From: Tateyamaria sp. Alg231-49
Lineage (GTDB): Bacteria > Pseudomonadota > Alphaproteobacteria > Rhodobacterales > Rhodobacteraceae
Length of the DNA: 64,000 nucleotides
Assembly: GCF_900143535.1 (NCBI RefSeq)
Contig: NZ_FRFA01000009.1
Span: forward strand, 1 to 64,000
Direction: 5' to 3'
Shown: positions 18,284-26,100 of the stretch, one piece after another
Numbering within the stretch: the first letter of the stretch is position 1
How the letters are laid out: every line of letters starts with the position of its first letter
Translations under genes and position numbers: made by a program
Notes under the pieces: model-generated
What the model was told of the DNA's origin: nothing
Seen by the model: the letters and a program-made list of their open reading frames with translations, nothing else
Databases searched by the model: none

Positions 18284-19432
18284 ATGACATTTCCACCCGC
18301 ATGGAAAATCAAACGGGAACTGTTCAGATTTTTCAGAACATTGCGAGATGTGCCTCGCACCTTGATCTGGTATTTGTTTGCGACGCCCTATTATGAATTC
18401 CGCATCGCCAAAGGACGCAAGACGTGGCAAGGCAAACAGACCCTGACGGACCGCATTGTGGTGTTGGTCATCTACCCGTCGCATGGATTGCCTGAAAGCA
18501 CGCGGCTCATGATGCAACACATCCACGACAGCGGATACAGCATGGTCGTAGTGTCCAATCTGCCGTTGCCGCCAACCCATCGCGAAACAGTGCTGAACCT
18601 GTGTGCGACCTACATTGAACGCCCCAATTTCGGCTATGATTTCGGAGCTTACCGAGATGGAATGCTCTACGTCACGGAGCATGCCAAAAACGTGCACAGG
18701 CTCGCGCTGCTGAACGACTCTGCCTGGTATCCGCTGCCAGAAGGCTACAATTGGCTGAAGCAGGCCGAAGACATGGGACCCGATCTGGTCGGCGCTATAT
18801 CCAACTACGGCGTCCCACGCATCAAACCCGAAATGTTTCAAGACGTGGAATGGACGTATTCTACAAAGCACCGCAACTTTCACTATTGTTCCTTCGCACT
18901 TAGTTTTGGTCCCGCCATCTACAACAATCCGAAATTCACCCAGTTTTGGAAAGGGTTTGCCATGGACAACAACAAAGCTAGAGTGGTCCGGCGCGGTGAA
19001 ATTGGATTGACGCAATGGGTCATAAAAAGCGGTTACTCGCACGACTGTACCTGCAATCCGCAAATCCTCGCCACGACCCTCGACGGGCTATCAGATGACC
19101 GGCTGGACGGACTCGCACATAACCTCATTTTCCCAGAACACCCACGCGGTATGGACAAGAAAATGGAAGTTCTGAGGATACCGCGAGAGGATCCGGAATG
19201 GCGCGTCACACTCAAACGGCTTGTGTTTATGGCGGCGTCTACGCAAGGGATGAGCTACGCGCTTGCGGATCTCAACATCAATGAACTGAGATTCCCGTTT
19301 CTCAAGAAATCTCCGCTGCGCCTGTCGCGGGATGGATCAGACGTCTCTTTGCGCCTGATCCAGGATTTGCCCGGTGACATGGGCACCGCAATACGCGCAG
19401 AAGCAGAGCAACTGCGTCGGTCTTTGGACTAA
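18284..19432 (+). CDS. Rhamnan synthesis protein F (RgpF)-like glycan biosynthesis protein
   Basis: A 382-residue protein with the features of the rhamnan synthesis F family: a VVLVIYPSHG strand near the start of the domain, the diagnostic RPNFGYDFGAYRDGM motif (about residues 113-127), then LLNDSAWYPL and VGAISNYG, resembling a glycosyltransferase fold. Such proteins act in polysaccharide or capsule assembly. The start at 18284 was chosen over 18242 because the longer version only adds a short non-conserved leader; neither has an ideal RBS. It is an isolated gene downstream of the pnp terminator, and no other glycan genes are near. The closeness to the rhamnose catabolic locus is probably coincidence. 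Confidence 0.72.
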   Translation: MTFPPAWKIKRELFRFFRTLRDVPRTLIWYLFATPYYEFRIAKGRKTWQGKQTLTDRIVVLVIYPSHGLPESTRLMMQHIHDSGYSMVVVSNLPLPPTHRETVLNLCATYIERPNFGYDFGAYRDGMLYVTEHAKNVHRLALLNDSAWYPLPEGYNWLKQAEDMGPDLVGAISNYGVPRIKPEMFQDVEWTYSTKHRNFHYCSFALSFGPAIYNNPKFTQFWKGFAMDNNKARVVRRGEIGLTQWVIKSGYSHDCTCNPQILATTLDGLSDDRLDGLAHNLIFPEHPRGMDKKMEVLRIPREDPEWRVTLKRLVFMAASTQGMSYALADLNINELRFPFLKKSPLRLSRDGSDVSLRLIQDLPGDMGTAIRAEAEQLRRSLD

Positions 19433-19452
19433 GACCGACGCCACTCAGGGGT

Positions 19453-20106
19453 TCACCCCGGCGCTTTAGTAGTGCGAAGGTAAGGCAACACGGTGGTGAA
19501 CTCCCCAAACTTGGCCTTGGCATCTTCGTCCGACACAGCAGCCGGGATGATCACGTCATCGCCGACGTTCCAGTTTGCTGGCGTTGCCACGCCATTGCCT
19601 GTCGACATCTGCAATCCATCCAGTGCGCGCAGCACCTCGGCAAAGTTCCGGCCCACTGTCATTGGATAAGTCATCGACAGTTTCAACTGCTTGTCTGGCC
19701 CAATGATAAAGACAGAGCGCACCGTGGCGCTGTCGGCAGGCGTACGGCCATCCGGCAGGTAAGCTTCGGCTGGCAGCATATCGAACGCTTTCGAAATCTC
19801 TAATCCGTCGTCCGCGATGATCGGGAAGCCCGCCGGCGCGCCGCCGACCGTTTCGATGTCGGCCTTCCAACGCTTGTGATCCTCGACCCCGTCCACGGAC
19901 ACGCCAAGAACTTTGGTGCCTCGCTTGGCCCATTCATCGCTCAGCTGTGCCACAGCGCCGAATTCGGTCGTGCAGACCGGCGTGAAATCCTTGGGGTGAG
20001 AAAACAGGATGGCCCAGCTGTCGCCAATCCACTCGTGCAGGGAAAATGTGCCCTGATCGGTCGTGACCGTCAGATCGGGTATCGTGTCATTAATGCGCAG
20101 ACCCAT
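19453..20106 (-). CDS. 1-Cys peroxiredoxin (Prx6 type)
   Basis: A 217-residue thiol peroxidase that reduces peroxides in the cytoplasm. The peroxidatic cysteine lies in HPKDFTPVCTTEFG (about residues 37-50), and the C-terminal extension (DDVIIPAAVSDEDAK) is typical of Prx6-type enzymes; the RSVFIIGPD strand is present. The start at 20106 has GGAGG six bases upstream; a longer frame was rejected. Divergent from the aldehyde dehydrogenase gene across 133 nt. Convergent with the RgpF-like gene, with a small GGGG/CCCC hairpin (19448-19459) at the junction. Confidence 0.93.
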   Translation of the reverse strand: MGLRINDTIPDLTVTTDQGTFSLHEWIGDSWAILFSHPKDFTPVCTTEFGAVAQLSDEWAKRGTKVLGVSVDGVEDHKRWKADIETVGGAPAGFPIIADDGLEISKAFDMLPAEAYLPDGRTPADSATVRSVFIIGPDKQLKLSMTYPMTVGRNFAEVLRALDGLQMSTGNGVATPANWNVGDDVIIPAAVSDEDAKAKFGEFTTVLPYLRTTKAPG

Positions 20107-20239
20107 GAGTTCCTCCATTGGGATAATTGCTGTCGCGTTAGATGTAGTCGATTTGCACCCGGCTTTCATCCCCTGTCTTGCCGCCGCTTGCGCTCGGTGT
20201 CACAGTCTGCTGCGAAACGCATGTCCTGGAGGGATTTTC

Positions 20240-21679
20240 ATGCTCATCAAACGCGATTTTTACATCAACGGTGCGTGGGTCGCCCCACTGAACGGCACCG
20301 ACCATCATGTCATCAACCCCTCGACCGAAGAGCCTTGTGCAACCATCTCACTGGGCGGTTCTGAGGATGCAGATGCGGCAGTGGCTGCGGCCAAGGCGGC
20401 TCTGCCCGGCTGGATGCACACGGACCCTGCCGAGCGGATTGCGCTGGTTGAAAAGCTGATCACCGCCTACGAGGCACGCGCCGATGATCTGGCCGAAGCG
20501 ATGTCCACCGAAATGGGCGCGCCCATCGATATGTCCCGTGGCAGTCAGGTGGGTGCAGGCACATGGCATCTCAAGAACTTTGTGGAGGATGCAAAGGGTT
20601 TCCAATTCAATCGCCCCCTTGGCGACCACGCGCCCGGCGATCGCATCATTTACGAACCCGTCGGCGTTGCCGCCCTGATCACGCCTTGGAACTGGCCAAT
20701 GAACCAGGTCACGCTGAAAGTTGGCGCGGCGGCCATCGCGGGTTGCACGATGGTCCTGAAACCGTCTGAGGAATCCCCGCTCAACGCGATGATCTTTGCT
20801 GAACTGATGGACGAAGTGGGCTTCCCAGCAGGTGTGTTCAACCTCGTGAACGGGGATGGCCCGGGCGTGGGAACAGCATTGTCCGGGCACAAAGACGTAG
20901 ACATGGTGTCCTTTACCGGATCGTCCCGCGCCGGCACGCTGATCTCTAAGAATGCCGCAGACACGCTCAAGCGCGTGCATCTTGAACTGGGCGGAAAAGG
21001 CGCAAACCTGATCTTTGAGGATGCAGACGAAAAGGCCGTGAAACGCGGTGTGCTGCACATGATGAACAACACTGGCCAGTCCTGTAACGCACCCAGCCGC
21101 ATGCTGGTCCAGCGCGGCATTTATGACCGCGTGGTCGAAGAAGCAGCCACGGTTGCGGGTAAAGTCACCGTTGGTCCCGCATCTGAGGCAGGCCGCCATA
21201 TCGGCCCTGTCGTGAACGAAGTGCAGTGGAACAAAATCCAAGGTCTGATCGAAAAGGGCATCCAGGAAGGCGCCAAGCTGGTTGCAGGCGGCCCGGGACG
21301 TCCCGAAGGTTTCAATAAGGGCTTTTACGTGCGCCCCACCGTCTTTGCCGATGTGACCAACGAAATGACCATCGCCCGCGAGGAAATCTTTGGCCCAGTG
21401 CTCTCCATCATCCCATTTGAGACCGAAGAAGAGGCTGTCGAGATCGCCAATGACACGCCCTATGGCCTCACGAACTACGTCCAGACCCAAGACACGGGCC
21501 GGGCCAACCGGCTTGCCACGCAATTGCGCTCGGGCATGGTCGAGATGAATGGCACGTCGCGTGCGGCAGGCTCACCCTTTGGCGGCATGAAACAGTCCGG
21601 CAACGGGCGCGAAGGCGGCGTTTGGGGGATCGAAGATTTCCTTGAGGTCAAATCCGTCAGCGGCTGGGCGGCTGAATAA
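20240..21679 (+). CDS. Aldehyde dehydrogenase family protein
   Basis: A 479-residue NAD(P)-dependent aldehyde dehydrogenase. It shows the catalytic glutamate motif LELGGKGANLIF (about residues 247-258), the nucleophile GQSCNAPSR (about 282-290), the TPWNWP strand and the EIFGPVLSI motif near the C-terminus. The substrate is not evident. The start at 20240 has CTGGAGGGATTTTC upstream; a frame starting at 20063 overlaps the peroxiredoxin gene and was rejected. A hairpin follows the stop. The aldehyde could come from any of several pathways, and lactaldehyde from rhamnose is possible but speculative. Confidence 0.9.
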   Translation: MLIKRDFYINGAWVAPLNGTDHHVINPSTEEPCATISLGGSEDADAAVAAAKAALPGWMHTDPAERIALVEKLITAYEARADDLAEAMSTEMGAPIDMSRGSQVGAGTWHLKNFVEDAKGFQFNRPLGDHAPGDRIIYEPVGVAALITPWNWPMNQVTLKVGAAAIAGCTMVLKPSEESPLNAMIFAELMDEVGFPAGVFNLVNGDGPGVGTALSGHKDVDMVSFTGSSRAGTLISKNAADTLKRVHLELGGKGANLIFEDADEKAVKRGVLHMMNNTGQSCNAPSRMLVQRGIYDRVVEEAATVAGKVTVGPASEAGRHIGPVVNEVQWNKIQGLIEKGIQEGAKLVAGGPGRPEGFNKGFYVRPTVFADVTNEMTIAREEIFGPVLSIIPFETEEEAVEIANDTPYGLTNYVQTQDTGRANRLATQLRSGMVEMNGTSRAAGSPFGGMKQSGNGREGGVWGIEDFLEVKSVSGWAAE

Positions 21680-21686
21680 ACGACGG

Positions 21687-21709
21687 CAGGCGGGGGATAC
21701 CCCCGCCTG
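21687..21709. terminator. Hairpin after the aldehyde dehydrogenase gene
   Basis: A perfect 10-bp stem, CAGGCGGGGG (21687-21696) and CCCCCGCCTG (21700-21709), with an ATA loop, sits 7 nt after the stop. It is probably a bidirectional terminator, also serving whatever leftward frame ends at 21717. The T-tract is weak on both strands. Confidence 0.65.
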
Positions 21710-21716
21710 ACCCATA

Positions 21717-21917
21717 TCAGATGTCGCGCAGGATGCGGTCCGGCGCGGCGCGGCCCTTGGCGGGCAAGTTTGCCTGCACCTCGTCAATCACGTCAGGGCG
21801 CGAACAGTGGCGTGAAGGACAAACTCTGATTAGGCCTGACCGACAGAAAAAACCAAAATAAGTCGGCAAGCTCGAGACAATCCCGCGCTCAGGCGTAGAT
21901 ACCCAGTTGCGTTCGCA
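21717..21917 (-). pseudogene. Possible remnant or 3' end of an unrecognised gene
   Basis: On the minus strand an open frame of about 66 codons ends at TGA (21717-21719), directly before the hairpin. The last 30 codons (HCSRPDVIDEVQANLPAKG... ending DRILRDI) have the codon bias of the neighbouring genes and look like a real protein end. There is no ATG start or RBS; the frame opens after a stop at 21918-21920, and its 5' half looks less coding-like. I read it as the decayed tail of a gene or a small gene with an unusual start. The family is not recognised. Confidence 0.25.
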
Positions 21918-21986
21918 TCAAGGTCAGCTTTGATCCCAAAGCAGCCGTTACACAATCGGCATTGCTCAAATGAATTGCACTCGAAC

Positions 21987-23324
21987 TCAGTTCAGCGTGT
22001 TCTTATAGACTTTGCCGTCCTTCATGATCAGGTCAAAGTTCTCATGTGGGTCCGCGATCAAATCGATATCTTGCAGCGGGTTGCCATCAACTAGGATCAG
22101 GTCGGCACAAGCGCCTTTTGCGATCACACCCAAGTCACCTTGTTGATAGGGGTGACGCGGGCCGGAGAGCTTGAGCAGTTCGGCATTGGTCGAGGTGGCC
22201 ATTTTCAGCACCTCGTAAGGGGAATACCAACGCTGCAATTTAGCAAGGAAAGCGCCCTGACGTTCCGCCAGTTTGGGATCGAAAAGAATATCCGTGCCAA
22301 AAGCAACTTTCACGCCAACTTCTTTCGCTGTTTTATAAGTAAAATCTGTCCCGTTGGTGACATCGATCCATTTTTGTTGGCTGACGGGGTCGTCAAAAGA
22401 AAAACCATCCTCGTCATCCAGAAGAGGTTGCACTGACAACCAAACGTCATTCTCTCGCATCAATTCCATCGTCTCTCGGCTCATCAGGAAGCCATGTTCG
22501 ATAGACTTAACTCCAGCGGCAACGGCAATTTCCACTGCTTCGTCCGTGAATACATGCGATGCGACATAGGTGTTGTATGTGTCCGCCACCTCTACGAAAG
22601 CCTCGATCTCGGCTTTGGTATATTGGCGTACATCCAGAGGGTCGTAGGTGGATGATACCCCTCCGCCGGTGGAAATCTTAAGCTGGGTCGCGCCCATACG
22701 CATGATCTCACGCGCGCGTTTGATCACCTCCGGCACTCCATCGGCCTGCGCCATTAAACCAACGCTGTACCAGTACCATTGTGAATCTGCGCCGTTCGTC
22801 GGCACCGCCTGATATGGGCGATAATCAAAGTGACCGCCGGTTTGTGTAACGGGTGGGCCGGACGGCAGGATACGGGGGCCTTCGATCTCGCCCGCGTCAA
22901 TCATCCTTTTGATGGCAAACGAATTACCGCCAACGTCGCGCACTGATGTAAACCCACGCATCAGCGTTCCTTGGGACCCTATGGCACCGCGCACCGCGAC
23001 CTCAAGAATATCTCCGGTCACAACCACGCTCTGCGGGTTACAGCAATAAAGCGTGTGCCAGTGTACGTCGATCAGGCCAGGCATCAAAGTGCGTCCGCCG
23101 CCGTCGATGACGATAGCATTGGCGACTGCAAGGGGTTCAGAGGACACCGCTGTGATCAGATTGTCGGTTACAACGACATTTGCATTTTCAATAATTTCCT
23201 CATTCACACCATCGAACACGTTGACGTTTGTGAACAGGATCGACCCCGCGTCCTGAGAGATTGCTTGTGAACTCGCAATAGTAAAAGCAATCGACGAAGC
23301 CGCCGCAAGTTTGGAAAAGCGCAT
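21987..23324 (-). CDS. Exported metal-dependent amidohydrolase
   Basis: A 445-residue amidohydrolase of the imidazolonepropionase/prolidase-like group. A signal peptide (MRFSKLAAASSIAFTIASSQAIS) points to the periplasm. Metal-binding features are DVHWHT (HxH, about residue 87), a lysine in TQLKISTGGG that could be carbamylated, histidines in ASHVFTD and SIEHGF, and the aspartate in FGTDILFD. The substrate is unknown; relatives hydrolyse dipeptides, lactones or organophosphate-like compounds. The start at 23324 has GAGGATTTGAAA before the ATG, and a longer 13-residue extension was rejected. It is a single-gene unit. Confidence 0.85.
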   Translation of the reverse strand: MRFSKLAAASSIAFTIASSQAISQDAGSILFTNVNVFDGVNEEIIENANVVVTDNLITAVSSEPLAVANAIVIDGGGRTLMPGLIDVHWHTLYCCNPQSVVVTGDILEVAVRGAIGSQGTLMRGFTSVRDVGGNSFAIKRMIDAGEIEGPRILPSGPPVTQTGGHFDYRPYQAVPTNGADSQWYWYSVGLMAQADGVPEVIKRAREIMRMGATQLKISTGGGVSSTYDPLDVRQYTKAEIEAFVEVADTYNTYVASHVFTDEAVEIAVAAGVKSIEHGFLMSRETMELMRENDVWLSVQPLLDDEDGFSFDDPVSQQKWIDVTNGTDFTYKTAKEVGVKVAFGTDILFDPKLAERQGAFLAKLQRWYSPYEVLKMATSTNAELLKLSGPRHPYQQGDLGVIAKGACADLILVDGNPLQDIDLIADPHENFDLIMKDGKVYKNTLN

Positions 23325-23599
23325 TTTCAAATCCTCGAAAAACTTTGTTGTAGAAATCATCACAGCGGAAACGAATTTTTACAAGGATTGCCTCACCTTT
23401 CTGCGTGGCTGCTTTGTCCCGCGCCGTCGCCCTTCATCCTTTGTTAACGAATACCATCGCGCGCCCTGTTACCCCTGCAGGCGGTGCGCAGGTATTGCAC
23501 GGGCGGTGTATGGGGTGTGACGGCCTCAATCACCATAAACCAAGGACGTTAACCCTAGATTCGCGCCAAGGCGAAAACCTGGCACCGCGCCTTGGGCGT

Positions 23600-24247
23600 T
23601 CAGAAAGGTGCGGGTGCACGAAACCGCATCATGCGCCCCGAATCCGGATGCTTGATGCGCAGTTCTTCGGAATGCAGCATCAACCGCTCAAAGTCGCGCG
23701 CCTCACCTGTCGCATAGAACGGGTCGCCCAGTATCGGATGGCCCAATGCCAGCATGTGCACGCGCAATTGGTGGCTGCGCCCGGTCTGGGGCATCAGCCG
23801 CACGCGGGTCTCCGTCGCACTGTCGCGCAGCACTCGCCAATCGGTCACGGCAGCCTTGCCGTTCTCGTGGTCTACATGCTGGCGCGGGCGATTGGGCCAG
23901 TCCACAATCAGCGGCAGATCGACCCGGCCGGTTTTGAGCGTCAGGCGCCCCCAAACCCGCGCCACATAGGTCTTTTTGGCAGCGCGCAATTCGAACTGTT
24001 TGGACAGGAAGCGTTGCGCGTGCGGAGTGAGGCCAAACACCATCACACCGCTTGTGTCCCGGTCCAGTCGATGCACAAGCAGCGCATGAGGCCAGACCGC
24101 CTGCACCCGCGCGATAAGGCAGTCAGACAGATGTTCGCCCTTGCCCGGCACACTGAGCAACCCAGATGGTTTGCTGACCACCAGCATCTCTGCATCGTCG
24201 TGCAGCACATCAAGCGGATCGCTCGGGGGGGTGTAGGTGTCATCCAT
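23600..24247 (-). CDS. RluA-family pseudouridine synthase
   Basis: A 215-residue RNA-modifying enzyme that isomerises uridine to pseudouridine in rRNA or tRNA. The catalytic aspartate lies in HRLDRDTSGV (about residues 60-69), followed by KTYVARVWG and the RLMPQTGRSHQLRVHM motif typical of RluA. It lacks an S4 domain, as in the RluA/TruC short forms. The start is uncertain: the ATG at 24247 has GAAGGA only a short distance upstream, and two in-frame ATGs up to 24325 would extend it by at most 26 residues. The target site cannot be read from sequence. Confidence 0.88.
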   Translation of the reverse strand: MDDTYTPPSDPLDVLHDDAEMLVVSKPSGLLSVPGKGEHLSDCLIARVQAVWPHALLVHRLDRDTSGVMVFGLTPHAQRFLSKQFELRAAKKTYVARVWGRLTLKTGRVDLPLIVDWPNRPRQHVDHENGKAAVTDWRVLRDSATETRVRLMPQTGRSHQLRVHMLALGHPILGDPFYATGEARDFERLMLHSEELRIKHPDSGRMMRFRAPAPF

Positions 24248-24354
24248 GTCCTTCGCCTGACAAATGCGCGCGCCAGAGGCAACCCCAATCACGTTTCGGC
24301 GAGGCATTGGGTTGTCCCTTTGCATCCCGAACAGGGGGATGATCTGTCAACAAC

Positions 24355-25152
24355 ATGAGATATCTTGCCGCCCTGCTGTTCGCCCTGCCCTCACTTGCCT
24401 TTGCCCAGTGCGGCCCGGACGCCCCCTGCGAAATCGACGGCGGCAGCTATCACATGCTGGTGCCCGACGGGGTGTCTGAAAACGCACCTGCATTGGTGTT
24501 CTTTCACGGGCACAATGCGACAGGCGGGATGATCTTTCGGGGCGGCATCCGGTCGGACTTTGCTGAGGCCGGATATGTGGTGATCGCGCCCAACGGCACA
24601 CCCATCGAGGGGCGAAGGACCCTCCGCTGGGCTGGGCGCGAGGGGGGCACACGCGATGATGTCGCCTTTACACTAGACGTGATCGAGGACGCGAAGACGC
24701 GTGTGTCCATCGACCCCGAGCGCATCTATGTGGCGGGCTTTTCTGCCGGTGGATCAATGGCGTGGCTTATGGCATGCAAGGCCGCGGCGCCCTTTGCTGG
24801 CTTTGCCTCGATCTCGGGAGCCTTGCGCCAGCCGAACGACACCACAGATTGCCCATCCGCGCCCGTACGCTTTCTGCAAATCCACGGGTTTGGCGACAAT
24901 CAGGTCCCGTTTGAGGGACGCGCCATCCGGGATTGGCATCAGGGCAGTGTGTGGGACAGCCTGTCTCTTGCCCGGACAGTCAACCAATGCCGCAGCCATC
25001 CTGACAGCATCGACATTGGCGAGCGGTTCCGCTGCCGGATGTGGGATGACAGTTGCGGTGAAGGTGCCATCAAATTCTGCGAACATGATGGCGGTCATGG
25101 GCTGCCCCGTGGCTGGACGGTGATGGCCCGCGATTGGTTCGAAGCGGGTTAG
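24355..25152 (+). CDS. Secreted alpha/beta hydrolase, polyhydroxybutyrate depolymerase (LpqC)-like esterase
   Basis: A 265-residue exported esterase. The signal peptide is MRYLAALLFALPSLAFA, followed by a cysteine-rich CGPDAPCEI. The oxyanion strand LVFFHGH (about residues 48-54), the nucleophile elbow GFSAGG (about 127-132) and a late histidine (EHDGGHGLP) make a plausible Ser-His-Asp triad, the Asp perhaps in HGFGDNQVP. Feruloyl esterase and PHB depolymerase relatives share this layout. Its final four bases overlap the end of the convergent rarD gene. The substrate is unknown. Confidence 0.82.
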   Translation: MRYLAALLFALPSLAFAQCGPDAPCEIDGGSYHMLVPDGVSENAPALVFFHGHNATGGMIFRGGIRSDFAEAGYVVIAPNGTPIEGRRTLRWAGREGGTRDDVAFTLDVIEDAKTRVSIDPERIYVAGFSAGGSMAWLMACKAAAPFAGFASISGALRQPNDTTDCPSAPVRFLQIHGFGDNQVPFEGRAIRDWHQGSVWDSLSLARTVNQCRSHPDSIDIGERFRCRMWDDSCGEGAIKFCEHDGGHGLPRGWTVMARDWFEAG

Positions 25153-26054
25153 GGCCCAACCTTGTCCCGGCTGCGCATTTGCCGGAACATCGACACCGAA
25201 TAGATCACCAGCGCCGTCCAGATCATCGGGAAGGCAATCATGCGGGCCTGTCCAAAAGGCTCTTTGAATACCAGAACAGCACAGAGAAAGATCATAGTGG
25301 GCGCGACATATTGTAGGACTGCAATGGTGGTCAACTGTAGCCCTTTGGCCCCATTGGCATAGAGCATCAACGGGATCGCCGTCACCGCGCCACAGCCCAA
25401 CAGTAACCAAGTGTTGCGCGCATCACCCGCCATGAATTGCCCCTGCCCGGTCAGTCCCAGCCATGTGGCATAGGCAAGCGCAGGAACAAGCAGGATCAAC
25501 ACTTCGAGCAGGAACCCTTGATTTGGCCCGATAGGAAGTTGCTTTTTGGCCAGCGCATAAAAGCCCCATGTGATTGTCAACGTTAGGGCCGCCCACGGCA
25601 CAGTGCCTGCCGATATTGTCAGCACAGCCACCGCGCAGGCAGCCAATGCAATGGCGACCATTTGCGCGCGGGTCAGCCGTTCACGCAGGAAAATCGCCCC
25701 GAGGGCGACGGAAAACAGCGGGTTGATATAATATCCCAAGGCCGCATCCAGCGTCCTGTCAGCCGAGATTGCCCAGACGTAGATGCCCCAGTTCACCGAC
25801 ACGAGGGCCGCGGTCACACAGCCCATCGCCAACATCCGCGGATTGCGCAAGGCAGCGCTCAGATCACCGGTGCGCCTGATCACGATCAACACGACCGCCG
25901 CGATTGGCACCGACCAGATAACACGATGCGCAACGACTTCCGCCGCGCTGATATGGCTGAGCATTTTCATGTAAAGCGGCAAGAAGCCCCAGAACACATA
26001 GGCCCCAAGCGCGAACATCAGCCCGCGCGGCGTATCGCCAGAATTTTGCGTCAT
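25149..26054 (-). CDS. rarD: EamA-family transporter, RarD type
   Basis: A 301-residue inner-membrane protein with about ten hydrophobic helices. The opening GLMFALGAYVFWGFLPLYMKML is characteristic of RarD (chloramphenicol-sensitive protein), and a later GYYINPLFSVALGAIFLRERL matches the family. It is a member of the drug/metabolite transporter superfamily; the substrate is unknown. It is the last gene of the leftward cluster, 46 nt after the sarcosine dehydrogenase-like gene, so it may be co-transcribed and could export an amine, but membership in the pathway is unproven. Confidence 0.87.
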   Translation of the reverse strand: MTQNSGDTPRGLMFALGAYVFWGFLPLYMKMLSHISAAEVVAHRVIWSVPIAAVVLIVIRRTGDLSAALRNPRMLAMGCVTAALVSVNWGIYVWAISADRTLDAALGYYINPLFSVALGAIFLRERLTRAQMVAIALAACAVAVLTISAGTVPWAALTLTITWGFYALAKKQLPIGPNQGFLLEVLILLVPALAYATWLGLTGQGQFMAGDARNTWLLLGCGAVTAIPLMLYANGAKGLQLTTIAVLQYVAPTMIFLCAVLVFKEPFGQARMIAFPMIWTALVIYSVSMFRQMRSRDKVGP

Positions 26055-26100
26055 GAACGGGGTCCTCTCGAGCGACCCCTAGCACCGGATCAAAGCGGCG

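Noticed and set aside
18284-19432. Functional link between the RgpF-like gene and the rhamnose catabolic locus
   Set aside because: The genes are about 7 kb apart, separated by unrelated units and the pnp terminator; one builds glycans while the other degrades free sugar.
20348-21523. Leftward 391-codon frame opposite the aldehyde dehydrogenase gene
   Set aside because: Shadow of a gene with intact catalytic motifs on the other strand.
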